The notes below the pieces were generated by a model. The model was given only the letters and a program-made list of their open reading frames with translations. It was not told the DNA's origin and did not search any database. A stretch of 18,610 nt of DNA, taken from contig JAFMJX010000014.1 of NCBI GenBank assembly GCA_017853235.1, forward strand, positions 1-18,610, written 5' to 3'. The translations under genes and the position numbers were made by a program. The stretch comes from Chitinophagaceae bacterium. Lineage in GTDB: Bacteria > Bacteroidota > Bacteroidia > Chitinophagales > Chitinophagaceae. Shown here in pieces: positions 8,301-15,707 of this stretch. Numbering within the stretch: position 1 is the first letter of the stretch; every line of letters begins with the position of its first letter.

Positions 8301-9096
8301 TGCCATGATTATTTCCAGCTGCTTTCACAATTAAATAATATGGGGCATTGTACATCACTGAATCATACACCATGGCGGCATTGTTGTATAATCCAAACTT
8401 ATAATCTTCATTTTCGTTATAATTACCTCCAAATTCCCATCTTGATGAATCGCTATTATAATCCCATCCAGCTACAATTCCATAGGAGTGGTTTGAGATC
8501 AATAACCCATTTGCAGCAGCAGCAGCCATTTCACTCGCATCATTATTCCAATCATAAGAATAAGCACCTTTTAAATTAAATGACATTCCTTTGGCTGCAG
8601 GGTTGATACCTTTTGCCATCATGATGCCTAATACATGCGTGCCATGATCATATGCAGTTGTAGCATTGTCTTTTTGGACCACTCTATTTTTTAATTCATA
8701 GTGGGTAGTTCGCACCGCACCTTGATCAAAAACTGCCAACGTATTTGTTAAGCTATCGCTCGCACCCGTTAAGTTATAACCTAAATTGCTAGTGGGCCAT
8801 AGCTTATTGGTGTTAACAGTTATTGCGTGAATTGGGTCAGAAAAACTAGAATAGTAAATTGGCATTCCAAAATTATCTATGCCAATCAATGCTCGTTGGC
8901 TCTGATTGGTAGATTGGTAGAATAAAGGCCATCCTTTTTCTTTCGCTTTGATAACAGCAGCAGAATAAGATGCCCTTGATTCTTGATCTAATGATTTAGC
9001 GGTATTCAATAATATGATTTTACGCGTTTCTACTTGCGCAAAAAGGGTAGGCAAACTAAGTCCCAAACACACACACAAAAGAAGTATTCTTTTCAT
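5317..9096 (-). CDS. Secreted subtilisin-like serine protease (S8) with GEVED and T9SS sorting domains
   Basis: This 1259-residue protein is exported by Sec and probably sent across the outer membrane by T9SS. It starts with the signal peptide MKRILLLCVCLGLSLPTLFA. The S8 domain spans roughly residues 100-440. Its triad is D124 (AVFDQGAVRTTH), H151 (DHGTHVLG) and S376 (NGTSMATP), with oxyanion N262 (AAGNNHG), so it should be active. After a beta-sandwich comes a GEVED-type domain (about 610-732, FVDYNSNGTFEDNE and YAMGETQDYTL). Next are a CARDB-like domain (about 737-840), a long Asn/Thr-rich segment, an Ig-like stretch (about 1100-1160) and a C-terminal sorting domain of about 70 residues with ELFNAMGNKV and MTGVYFVKIY. 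No I9 propeptide is obvious. The likely role is extracellular protein degradation. A near-consensus -7 element, TAATTTTA, lies at 9108-9115 on the minus strand. Confidence 0.92.
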   Translation of the reverse strand: MKRILLLCVCLGLSLPTLFAQVETRKIILLNTAKSLDQESRASYSAAVIKAKEKGWPLFYQSTNQSQRALIGIDNFGMPIYYSSFSDPIHAITVNTNKLWPTSNLGYNLTGASDSLTNTLAVFDQGAVRTTHYELKNRVVQKDNATTAYDHGTHVLGIMMAKGINPAAKGMSFNLKGAYSYDWNNDASEMAAAAANGLLISNHSYGIVAGWDYNSDSSRWEFGGNYNENEDYKFGLYNNAAMVYDSVMYNAPYYLIVKAAGNNHGSTGPAVNSTYWRRDQNGKWYNAGNRPAGISSNDSYETLSSDINAKNLLVVGAVNGIGASYSKKEDVVMSSFSSWGPTDDGRIKPDIVADGVSVYSSIATNDSSYAALNGTSMATPNAAGSLLLLQELSQQLSPKKFIKAATLKALAIHTANEAGDAPGPDYKFGWGLLNMYDAANVLSNALTTKNSETSKDFVYENVLNNLDSNIFTITASGLTPVKATVVWNDVKGTPKSTLNDPTPQLINDLDVTITQGSKLIQAWKLNPQIPSNAAYRGDNVLDNVEKVEVDTTLIGKTYSIKVKHKGNLARGQQAYSLIISGAGGTASCASNATSNAGTKIDSVSINNIQFTPTVVKEYVDNSNLYITGEPNGTVNVFVKLGSADATNNTRFVKTFVDYNSNGTFEDNELVLTSTGISNSNYTANFTIPDTIPVGRLLKYRMVVMETGAASNVNACGTYAMGETQDYTLKIIAPSTDMQMAEIISPDNNACKKDIQYVTVRIINNGSSAKTNIPLSVTVSKGSTQVFTASETFTGKLGGGETMNYTFQKPFSSEANQSYTITATVNIANDQQKNNNSLSNTFTTAANNPTPVGTALNCNGAFKLAVTNPITGKNYLWYDTSALINPIALGPTVNTSTTKNNLYLAEGFQTIVGPATNTTLANTGGYNAFNGNFVKFSTTTPLTIETTKLYTGYPGKISIILATLATFNADGSYSYYPIQTANLNVGASSPSPAAALTSSGTPFVTGDTGRIYHLNLQVPQAGDYILIMKCDSATVFRNNGLSDPTYPIGPSKVFSFTGNSVTSPSNFQNYFYFFYNTQIRTNDCLSPAATIPVSVVPKPIVVYKGDSLTTNSASNYQWYVNDEIITGATGQVYRPTKNGLYKVVTTTNSCQTMSDNNLILVTDLAEGNTKEIALKITSNDYIENMIKGNSFYVQFANIQTQGITLELFNAMGNKVAQVKNLINQRTPQKINIDNFMTGVYFVKIYANNKVYVQRVLLSNN

Positions 9097-9182
9097 AAAA
9101 AATTTTGTAAAATTACTAAAAAATAGGGTAAGTCTAAGTTACAATATAATTTACTTTTTAAGGACTCATTTATTTAATAAAC

Positions 9183-9225
9183 AAGGAGTAATGAATATGT
9201 ACTAACTTTAAAAAACATCAGTTAG
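9183..9225 (+). other. Possible leader mini-ORF with Shine-Dalgarno, then a short dyad, before the lipoprotein gene
   Basis: AAGGAG (9183-9188) is the clearest Shine-Dalgarno I noticed in a window where starts generally lack one. It is followed by a tiny frame ATG AAT ATG TAC TAA (9191-9205), coding MNMY; the second ATG is 8 nt from the SD. A 6-bp inverted repeat CTAACT/AGTTAG (9202-9207 and 9220-9225) overlaps the mini-ORF stop and ends 3 nt before the lipoprotein ATG. This could be a translated leader, but it is short enough to be chance. Confidence 0.25.
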
Positions 9226-9228
9226 CAT

Positions 9229-9702
9229 ATGGCTCATTTTTTTTATAAAATTCTCATAGGATTTGTATTCTTTTTAGTGCTAATCGCTTGTAATACAGCG
9301 AAACAAGCGGTTTTGCTCCCTCAAAAACAACAAGGAATTGAAGGGCAGATTTTTGAAAAAATAGGGAATAACATGCCTCAAATAGGAAAGCCTATTTCAA
9401 AAGGAAAGCCCTATTTCACCACCGTGTATTTTTACCAACCTTTTTACGCAAACGTTATCGAACAAAATCCAACTAATTTATTATCAAAATGCAATGGTAT
9501 TTTAGTGGACAGTGTTGCCACCAATTCAGATGGTTTTTATAAAAAGCATTTACCTCCTGGCTACTATAGTGTAGTGGTGGGATACGAAGGACAATTTTAT
9601 GCTGGCTTTTTGGGTCCATCCAATGAAGTAGGTTTGGTCAAGGTGGAAAAAGGGGTTTTTCAAAAAAACGATATTACTATTCATGTAAAAGCGAGTTATT
9701 AA
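9229..9702 (+). CDS. Small lipoprotein with carboxypeptidase-regulatory-like fold
   Basis: This 157-residue protein has an N-terminal lipoprotein signal, MAHFFYKILIGFVFFLVLIAC, with lipobox LIAC and acylated cysteine C21. The mature part is about 137 residues. It includes GIEGQIFEKIGN..., a segment SVATNSDGFYKKHLPPGYYSVVVGYEG, and a beta-strand-rich end. This pattern (VDSxATxxDGxYxxxLPPGxYxVxV) resembles carboxypeptidase regulatory-like beta-sandwich modules. The residues after the cysteine (NTAKQ) lack the acidic surface-export signal described for some Bacteroidota lipoproteins, so periplasm-facing anchoring is my guess. The function is unknown. It lies 30 nt before mfd, which has its own promoter, and is divergent from the subtilase. 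An SD-preceded mini-ORF lies upstream. Confidence 0.75.
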   Translation: MAHFFYKILIGFVFFLVLIACNTAKQAVLLPQKQQGIEGQIFEKIGNNMPQIGKPISKGKPYFTTVYFYQPFYANVIEQNPTNLLSKCNGILVDSVATNSDGFYKKHLPPGYYSVVVGYEGQFYAGFLGPSNEVGLVKVEKGVFQKNDITIHVKASY

Positions 9703-9713
9703 AGATCGTGCTG

Positions 9714-9721
9714 TATCTTTG
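9714..9721 (+). promoter_or_regulatory. -7 promoter element before mfd
   Basis: TATCTTTG matches TAnnTTTG exactly and ends 11 nt before the mfd ATG at 9733, between the lipoprotein stop and mfd. The predicted leader is only a few nucleotides long. I see no convincing -33 TTG. Confidence 0.5.
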
Positions 9722-9732
9722 TAAAGAGCGGT

Positions 9733-12700
9733 ATGAATGAGCAATCTTTGTTTGAGCGGTTTCAAGTTTCCCCCCTCCTAAAATTAATGGCGGACAGGAT
9801 TAGTATGTCCCATAGTGAAAAAACAGGTTCTATTCCATTTCAAGTTTTTCTCCAAAATTTATACGGTTCTTCGCCTGCATTTATATTGCAATCGGTTTTT
9901 GTAAATCCTGCTACACAGCACTGGAATCATTTGGTGGTATTAAACGATGCCGAAGAAGCTGCTTATTTTTTCAATTCCATTGAAAGTATTACTGAGGCAA
10001 TGGATCTTTTTTATTTTCCTTCCTCTTTTAAAACACCACATAATTTCAATTTATTAAATCCTTCTCATGTGATGTTGAGAACCGAAGCGTTGACAAAAAT
10101 TTCAATGGGTGGCAACAAGAAAATTTTGGTGACTTATCCAGAGGCTTTATTTGAAAAAGTAATCTTACCCAAAACGCTTCAAAATAATATCATACAAATA
10201 AAAACCAATGATCATTTAGAGGTCAATACATTATTGCAACAGTTGGTTGATTATGGTTTTGATCGAACTGATTTTGTATATGAGCCTGGACAATTTGCAG
10301 TAAGAGGAGGGATTTTAGATATTTATTCTTTTGGCAATGAAAAGCCTTATCGTATTGAATTATTTGGGGAAGAAGTAGATAGTATTAGATTATTTGATCC
10401 TGCGTCGCAATTAAGTGAAAGAAAATTATTACAGGTGAATATCATTCCCAATGTTACTACACAGTTTGAACAAACGGAACAAATACCTTTATTAGATTTT
10501 ATTTCAAAAGATACTTTGATTTGGTTGAAAGATTGGAATGTCATAAAACAAAAGGGCCTAGATCAGTATGAATTACTCCATGATTTTTTAGAACATCATC
10601 AAAATAATTCGGTGATTGAAATAGATGCGCATCACAAACGCACCAAAATTTCGGATCTTGTAGTGGTTGAAGAAACAGAACAGCAATTAATGCAAAGAAG
10701 CATTATAGAATGGGGTTTTCAGCCACAATTGACGCATGAAAAAATTGTCTTTAACACACAAGTTCAGCCGGCTTTTAATAGACAATTTCAATTGTTGATT
10801 GAAAATGTACAATCCTATGAAAAAAAAGGGTATGCTATTTTTATTTTCGCAGAACAAGCAAAACAATTAGAACGTTTACATGCTATTTTCACCGACTTAA
10901 AAACGGAAATTCAATTTACTCCTATTGTAAAAAATATTCATGAAGGTTTTATTGATCATGATCATAAAATTGTTTGTTATACCGATCATCAAATTTTTCA
11001 AAGATATCATAAGTACAAAGTAAAGCAAGCCTATAGCAAAAGTAAAGCAATCACTTTGCGAACTTTGCGTGACTTGCAGCCGGGAGATTATGTAACTCAC
11101 ATTGATCATGGAGTTGGAGTGTATAGCGGCCTTCAAAAAATGGAAGTAAATGGGTTGATGCAAGAAGCCGTTCGAATTATTTATAAAGACAGTGACATAT
11201 TATATGTCAATATTAATTCCTTGCATAAAATTTCCAAATATACAGGTAAGGAAGGATCGCCTCCTAAAGTCAATAAACTAGGCTCGGATGCTTGGGTAAA
11301 ATTAAAAGACAAAACCAAAGCCAAAGTAAAAGAAATTGCATTTGATTTAATTAAATTATATGCACAAAGAAAGGCACAAAGTGGATTTGCTTTTTCACCT
11401 GACAATTACATGGTGTACGAATTAGAAGCCTCTTTCATGTATGAAGAAACATTGGATCAATCCAAAGCCATTGCTGATGTTAAAAAAGACATGGAAGGTT
11501 TAGCTCCAATGGATAGATTGGTTTGTGGTGATGTGGGATTTGGTAAGACCGAAGTGGCTGTTAGAGCTGCTTTCAAAGCGGCTATTGATGGCAAGCAGGT
11601 CGCATTATTAGTGCCCACCACCATATTGGCTTTTCAACATTATAAAACATTTGTGGATCGATTAAAAGATTTTCCAATTACTGTGGATTATTTAAATAGG
11701 TTTAAGTCGTCCGCTCAAAAAAAGGAAACCATTGAAAAAGTGAAGCAAGGTAAAATTGATATTTTAGTTGGGACACACGGAGTGCTGGGAAAAGAAGTTC
11801 AATTTAAAGATTTGGGGTTGATGATTATCGATGAAGAACAAAAATTTGGAGTGGGGCATAAAGAAAAATTAAAAACATTAAAAACCACCGTAGATTGTTT
11901 GACTTTAACTGCTACCCCAATTCCAAGAACACTTCATTTTAGTTTAATGGGTGCAAGGGATTTAAGTATTATTAACACAGCTCCAGCAAATCGCCAACCC
12001 ATACATACCGAAGTGCAAGTATTTAATGAGGACGTCATTAGGGAAACCATTTATTTTGAAACTGAAAGAGGCGGACAAGTATTTTTTATTCATAATAGAG
12101 TACAAGGATTGGCGGAAATGTGCAGTATGATACAAAGTTTATGCCCCGATTTGAGTATTGGGTATGCGCATGGTCAATTGGAAGGACATTTGTTGGAAGA
12201 AAAAATATTAGATTTTATTGAAAGAAGATATGATGTGTTGGTGTGTACCAATATTGTGGAGAGTGGGGTAGATATTCCTAATGTTAATACTATTATCATT
12301 AATAATGCCCATCAATTTGGCTTAAGTGATTTGCATCAATTAAGGGGAAGGGTAGGTAGAAGTAATAAAAAAGCTTTTTGCTATTTATTGGCTCCTCCAA
12401 TAAGTACATTGCCAGATGATTCCAGAAAACGTTTACAAACCTTAGAGCAATTTAGTGAACTAGGTAGTGGTTTTCAAATTGCAATGCGTGATTTAGATAT
12501 AAGAGGAGCGGGTAACTTATTAGGGGGAGAGCAAAGTGGGTTTATGGTAGAAATTGGATTTGAAATGTATCAAAAAATTTTAGCAGAAGCAGTGCGTGAA
12601 TTAAAACGTTCCGATTTTAAAGAATTATTCAAAGAGGAAATTAGTCAACAAGATGATTTTGTTCAGGATTGCACCATTGATACAGATTTAGAAATTATGA

Positions 12701-13137
12701 TTCCAGATGCTTATGTAGAAAGTATTGGAGAAAGATTGTCATTATATACACGTATGGATCAAACAGAAAATGAGGAAGACTTGGAATTGTTGCGTGTAGA
12801 AATGGCTGATCGATTTGGCCCTATCCCAGCCCCAGTAGAGGATTTGTTTACCACCATAAAATGTCGCAAATTGGCTATTGCATTGGGTTTTGAAAAAATG
12901 ACTTTGAAAGATACTACGCTCAGGTGTTTTTTTATCAATCGACCCGATTCCCCTTATTTTGAAAGTAATATTTTCAAACAGCTGTTGTTATTTGCACAAA
13001 CGAATATGAATAATGCCCATTTTAAACAGGTAGGAAAAAACTTCATTTTAATTATTAAAGAGGTGAAAAGTATGAATGACTGTCATCGCATTTTAACTAA
13101 AATTAACAATGGTGTTTTAGTAGAATCTACTCATTAA
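9733..13137 (+). CDS. mfd: Transcription-repair coupling factor Mfd
   Basis: This 1134-residue cytosolic ATP-dependent translocase binds stalled RNA polymerase, removes it from DNA lesions and recruits UvrA. It is near the usual length of about 1150. The N-terminal third is the UvrB-like region (FVYEPGQFAVRGGILDIYSFG at about 177-197). The RNA-polymerase-interacting domain includes PGDYVTHIDHGVGVYSG near residue 453. The translocase core shows Walker A GDVGFGKT (599-606), the DEEQ box (700-703), TATPIPRTL (motif III region) and QLRGRVGRS (motif VI, about 868-876). The C-terminal TRCF domain follows. All key residues look intact, with no frameshift. It is preceded by its own -7 element and ended by a strong bidirectional terminator. 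mfd is normally a lone housekeeping gene, as here. Confidence 0.97.
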   Translation: MNEQSLFERFQVSPLLKLMADRISMSHSEKTGSIPFQVFLQNLYGSSPAFILQSVFVNPATQHWNHLVVLNDAEEAAYFFNSIESITEAMDLFYFPSSFKTPHNFNLLNPSHVMLRTEALTKISMGGNKKILVTYPEALFEKVILPKTLQNNIIQIKTNDHLEVNTLLQQLVDYGFDRTDFVYEPGQFAVRGGILDIYSFGNEKPYRIELFGEEVDSIRLFDPASQLSERKLLQVNIIPNVTTQFEQTEQIPLLDFISKDTLIWLKDWNVIKQKGLDQYELLHDFLEHHQNNSVIEIDAHHKRTKISDLVVVEETEQQLMQRSIIEWGFQPQLTHEKIVFNTQVQPAFNRQFQLLIENVQSYEKKGYAIFIFAEQAKQLERLHAIFTDLKTEIQFTPIVKNIHEGFIDHDHKIVCYTDHQIFQRYHKYKVKQAYSKSKAITLRTLRDLQPGDYVTHIDHGVGVYSGLQKMEVNGLMQEAVRIIYKDSDILYVNINSLHKISKYTGKEGSPPKVNKLGSDAWVKLKDKTKAKVKEIAFDLIKLYAQRKAQSGFAFSPDNYMVYELEASFMYEETLDQSKAIADVKKDMEGLAPMDRLVCGDVGFGKTEVAVRAAFKAAIDGKQVALLVPTTILAFQHYKTFVDRLKDFPITVDYLNRFKSSAQKKETIEKVKQGKIDILVGTHGVLGKEVQFKDLGLMIIDEEQKFGVGHKEKLKTLKTTVDCLTLTATPIPRTLHFSLMGARDLSIINTAPANRQPIHTEVQVFNEDVIRETIYFETERGGQVFFIHNRVQGLAEMCSMIQSLCPDLSIGYAHGQLEGHLLEEKILDFIERRYDVLVCTNIVESGVDIPNVNTIIINNAHQFGLSDLHQLRGRVGRSNKKAFCYLLAPPISTLPDDSRKRLQTLEQFSELGSGFQIAMRDLDIRGAGNLLGGEQSGFMVEIGFEMYQKILAEAVRELKRSDFKELFKEEISQQDDFVQDCTIDTDLEIMIPDAYVESIGERLSLYTRMDQTENEEDLELLRVEMADRFGPIPAPVEDLFTTIKCRKLAIALGFEKMTLKDTTLRCFFINRPDSPYFESNIFKQLLLFAQTNMNNAHFKQVGKNFILIIKEVKSMNDCHRILTKINNGVLVESTH

Positions 13138-13166
13138 AATTTGGATACATACACTTTCAATGACAT

Positions 13167-13199
13167 AAAAAAACCTTCTCGAATAGAGAAGGTTTTTTT
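13167..13199. terminator. Bidirectional intrinsic terminator between mfd and the small-protein gene
   Basis: A perfect stem CCTTCTC/GAGAAGG (13174-13180 and 13186-13192) with loop GAATA is flanked by A7 and T7 tracts, so the inverted repeat extends to 14 bp per arm. It serves mfd on the plus strand and the 13224-13430 gene on the minus strand. Confidence 0.9.
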
Positions 13200-13223
13200 A
13201 TGAAATGTAAAAAAGTTTTTAAT

Positions 13224-13430
13224 CTAGAAACCTTTTTTAGCAACTCCATCAGCAATTGCTTTAAGCGCATTTGCTTCGCTTAAAATAGCTGCCATTTTAT
13301 TTCCTTTACCATCATGACCGCCAGCCATATAACCGCCTTTAGCTGTTCTTGTGATGACTGCATCCTGCATGGGTACATTTTTTTCTTTTGTTTTTAAGCA
13401 ATATGCTTTAATCATTTTTGAAGTGTCCAT
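13224..13430 (-). CDS. Small conserved-looking protein, possible zinc-ribbon relative without its cysteines
   Basis: This 68-residue basic protein has no signal peptide or membrane segment. Residues 8-46 read KAYCLKTKEKNVPMQDAVIT...GGYMAGGHDGKGNKM. From memory this follows the layout of the small DUF5679 type (xYCVKCxxKxxMxDxxxVxxKNGRPAxxGxCPVCGxKM). Only the first of four expected metal cysteines is kept: T replaces the second, and the GCPVCG knuckle is replaced by GHDGKG. If it is homologous, it has lost zinc binding. The last 20 residues form a likely helix (EANALKAIADGVAKKGF). It lies 117 nt downstream of gyrB on the same strand and ends at a strong terminator, so it may be the last gene of the gyrB transcript. 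The function is unknown. Confidence 0.7.
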   Translation of the reverse strand: MDTSKMIKAYCLKTKEKNVPMQDAVITRTAKGGYMAGGHDGKGNKMAAILSEANALKAIADGVAKKGF

Positions 13431-13547
13431 TTTGTATAAATTTTAAAGTGAAAATTTCTAATTGAAAGTAGGTTATTTATGGGGATTCATTTGTCTTATG
13501 AGCTTGTTTTTTGTTAAAATCCCCAAAAAACGGGTTAATTCAGGGGG

Positions 13548-15527
13548 TTAAGCATCAATTTTAGCATATTTAGCATGAGTTTCGATGAATTCACGACGTG
13601 GGGCAACATCGTCTCCCATCAACATACTGAAAATTCTGTCTGCTTCCGCAGCACTTTCAATAGTGACTTGTTTCAATGTTCTGCGAGAAGGATCCATCGT
13701 AGTTTCCCATAATTGTTCTGCATTCATTTCCCCTAAACCTTTGTAACGTTGAATGGTTACTGAATCATCTTTACCACCTCCTAATTTTGTTACCAGTCCT
13801 TTGCGTTGCTCTTCGCTATAGGCATATTCCTGATCCTTTCCTTTTTTGACTAAGTATAATGGAGGTTGTGCAATATAAACATAGCCATTTTGAACCAGCT
13901 CCTTCATGTATCTAAAAATGAAAGTTAAAATAAGGGTTGCGATATGGGATCCATCCACATCGGCATCCGTCATGATGATCAACTTATGGTAACGTAATTT
14001 TTGAATATTTAAAGCTTTAGGATCTTCGGGGGTTCCCACTGTCACACCAAGGGCTGTGTACATATTTCGGATCTCCTCGTTTTCATAAATTTTATGCTCC
14101 ATTGCTTTTTCTACGTTCAAAATCTTACCTCTTAAGGGTAGAATGGCTTGATAGCTTCTGTCACGACCTTGTTTAGCAGTACCTCCCGCAGAATCTCCTT
14201 CGACTAAGTACAGTTCACATTTTTCTGCATCTCTTTCGGAGCAGTCTGCTAATTTACCTGGTAAGCCACCACCTGTTAAAACAGTTTTACGTTGCACCAT
14301 GTCACGTGCTTTTTTTGCAGCAACACGTGCTTGAGCAGCTAAAATAATTTTTGAGATAACATACTTAGCTTCTTTAGGATTTTCCTCTAGATAAGCTTCT
14401 AATACTCTAGAAACAGTAGTTTGAACCACACCACTTACTTCACTATTTCCTAATTTAGTTTTGGTTTGTCCTTCAAATTGAGGTTCGGGCACTTTAACCG
14501 AAATAATAGCACTTAGTCCTTCTCTAAAATCGTCCCCTTCCACTGTCACTTTTGCTTTTTCAAATAATCCCTCTTTATCTCCGTAGCTTTTAAATACCCT
14601 TGTAAGGGCGGTTCTGAATCCTGTAACATGGGTTCCCCCTTCAATGGTGTTGATATTGTTTACGTAAGAGAAAATATTTTCTTTAAAATCATCATTATAA
14701 GTAAGCGCAACTTCCACCATAACATTAGACGCTTCGTCCAAGCCCTCCACATATAATGGTTGCGCAATGATTGGATTGCGATTTCCGTTTTTATCTAACA
14801 TTTGAACAAACTCCACAATTCCTCCTTCACTGTAAAAAGTATTTTTATAAGGTTCTCCAGTTTCGTTTTTATCTCTTAAATCGGTTAAAGTGATGTGTAT
14901 TCTTTTGTTTAAATAAGATAACTCACGTAAACGCCCTTCTAAAATTTCTCTTTTGTATACAGATTCTTGAAAGATGCTTAAGTCGGGCCAGAAATGAACT
15001 CTTGTTCCTGTTTTTTCACTCACTCCAGATTCGCGTACTGGATATTTAGGGATACCGATACTATATTCTTGTTCAAAAATTTTGCCTTCACGTTGTACCG
15101 TCACCAAAAGTTTGGTACTAAGTGCGTTCACGCAACTTACTCCCACGCCATGCAATCCACCAGATACTTTGTAGGTATTTTTATCAAACTTACCTCCTGC
15201 ATGCAACACAGTCATTACCACTTCCAAAGCAGATTTTTTCTCCTTTGTGTGCATTGCAGTGGGAATACCGCGACCATTATCTTGCACACTGATGGAATTA
15301 TCTTCGTGAATATTGACTTCAATATGAGTACAATATCCAGCTAAGGCTTCATCGATAGAGTTATCCACTACCTCATAAACTAGGTGGTGAAGCCCCTTAG
15401 AGCCCACATCGCCTATGTACATGGCAGGCCTTTTACGAACCGCTTCTAAACCTTCTAAAACCTGAATACTATCGGCGCCATAATTTTTGTTTTCGGTCGA
15501 CTCGTTGGAGGGTAGATTTTCTGACAT
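13548..15527 (-). CDS. gyrB: DNA gyrase subunit B
   Basis: This 659-residue type IIA topoisomerase subunit provides ATPase and TOPRIM functions for negative supercoiling together with GyrA, which is not in the window. The GHKL ATPase has E52 (catalytic, YEVVDNSIDE), N56 (Mg) and NGRGIP (84-89), plus the GGLHGVGVSCVNALS loop (123-137). The QTKTKLGN loop contacts ATP. The TOPRIM has EGDSAGG (E443) and DADVDG (D521, D523). QRYKGLGEMN (593-602) and the C-terminal tail distinguish GyrB from ParE. The short insert-free form is normal for this phylum. ATG at 15525-15527 is the start. Upstream there is a -7 element with a 47-nt leader, and a near-perfect palindrome directly beyond it suggests specific control. 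Confidence 0.97.
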   Translation of the reverse strand: MSENLPSNESTENKNYGADSIQVLEGLEAVRKRPAMYIGDVGSKGLHHLVYEVVDNSIDEALAGYCTHIEVNIHEDNSISVQDNGRGIPTAMHTKEKKSALEVVMTVLHAGGKFDKNTYKVSGGLHGVGVSCVNALSTKLLVTVQREGKIFEQEYSIGIPKYPVRESGVSEKTGTRVHFWPDLSIFQESVYKREILEGRLRELSYLNKRIHITLTDLRDKNETGEPYKNTFYSEGGIVEFVQMLDKNGNRNPIIAQPLYVEGLDEASNVMVEVALTYNDDFKENIFSYVNNINTIEGGTHVTGFRTALTRVFKSYGDKEGLFEKAKVTVEGDDFREGLSAIISVKVPEPQFEGQTKTKLGNSEVSGVVQTTVSRVLEAYLEENPKEAKYVISKIILAAQARVAAKKARDMVQRKTVLTGGGLPGKLADCSERDAEKCELYLVEGDSAGGTAKQGRDRSYQAILPLRGKILNVEKAMEHKIYENEEIRNMYTALGVTVGTPEDPKALNIQKLRYHKLIIMTDADVDGSHIATLILTFIFRYMKELVQNGYVYIAQPPLYLVKKGKDQEYAYSEEQRKGLVTKLGGGKDDSVTIQRYKGLGEMNAEQLWETTMDPSRRTLKQVTIESAAEADRIFSMLMGDDVAPRREFIETHAKYAKIDA

Positions 15528-15574
15528 AAATGAATTCGAATTTAACTTGTTTTTTGAGGCATATGGAATGCATA

Positions 15575-15582
15575 CAAACTTA
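15575..15582 (-). promoter_or_regulatory. gyrB -7 promoter element
   Basis: The minus strand reads TAAGTTTG, an exact TAnnTTTG match 47 nt before the gyrB ATG. A 26-bp palindrome begins 3 bp upstream and would cover the spacer and -33 region. Confidence 0.55.
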
Positions 15583-15585
15583 AGT

Positions 15586-15611
15586 AAATTAAGGGTTTAA
15601 AGCCTTAATTT
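15586..15611. promoter_or_regulatory. 26-bp palindrome overlapping the gyrB promoter, candidate operator
   Basis: Arms AAATTAAGG (15586-15594) and CCTTAATTT (15603-15611) are perfect inverted copies around the core GTTTAAAG, itself a palindrome except for one G-G position. In all, 12 of 13 pairs match. No run of U follows, so it is not a terminator. It abuts the gyrB -7 element on its upstream side, the expected place for a regulator binding site. Confidence 0.5.
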
Positions 15612-15627
15612 GCCTTTATTTAGTTAT

Positions 15628-15640
15628 CCCCATTTTAGGC
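15628..15640 (-). promoter_or_regulatory. Copy A of a GCYTAAAATGRGG motif
   Basis: The minus strand reads GCCTAAAATGGGG. It matches 11 of 13 positions with copy B at 15708-15720. Its location is the middle of the gyrB/araC divergent region. Confidence 0.35.
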
Positions 15641-15668
15641 GTTTTGTGTATATTTTTTGACCCTCCTT

Positions 15669-15706
15669 TAGGGGTTAAAAATAGGGTTTTACATAGGGGT
15701 TAAAAA
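15669..15706 (+). repeat. Phased 13-bp repeat TAGGGGTTAAAAA in the gyrB/araC intergenic region
   Basis: TAGGGGTTAAAAA occurs at 15669-15681 and again, identical, at 15694-15706. Between them a degenerate copy starts TAGGGTTTTACA at 15682. The starts are 12-13 bp apart, so this is a three-unit array. It lies between the gyrB palindrome and the araC promoter. Confidence 0.6.
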
Positions 15707-15707
15707 A

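Noticed and set aside
8184..8579. 131-codon plus-strand ORF inside the subtilase gene
   Set aside because: It is antisense to a conserved catalytic domain, with low-complexity His/Tyr-rich composition typical of shadow frames.
9014..9205. 63-codon plus-strand ORF ending in MNMY
   Set aside because: It lies mostly antisense to the subtilase signal peptide region; only its last codons after the Shine-Dalgarno are of interest.
13500..13547. Possible terminator after gyrB (C-run and G-run near 13520-13545)
   Set aside because: Only three to four G-C pairs can form around a long loop and no U-tract follows; transcription may continue into the small-protein gene.
15624..15654. DnaA-box-like words (TTATCCCCA, TGTGTATAT) suggesting an origin next to gyrB
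   Set aside because: Each differs from TTATNCACA by one base, they are too few, and no dnaA or dnaN is present. GC skew over the genome would be decisive.
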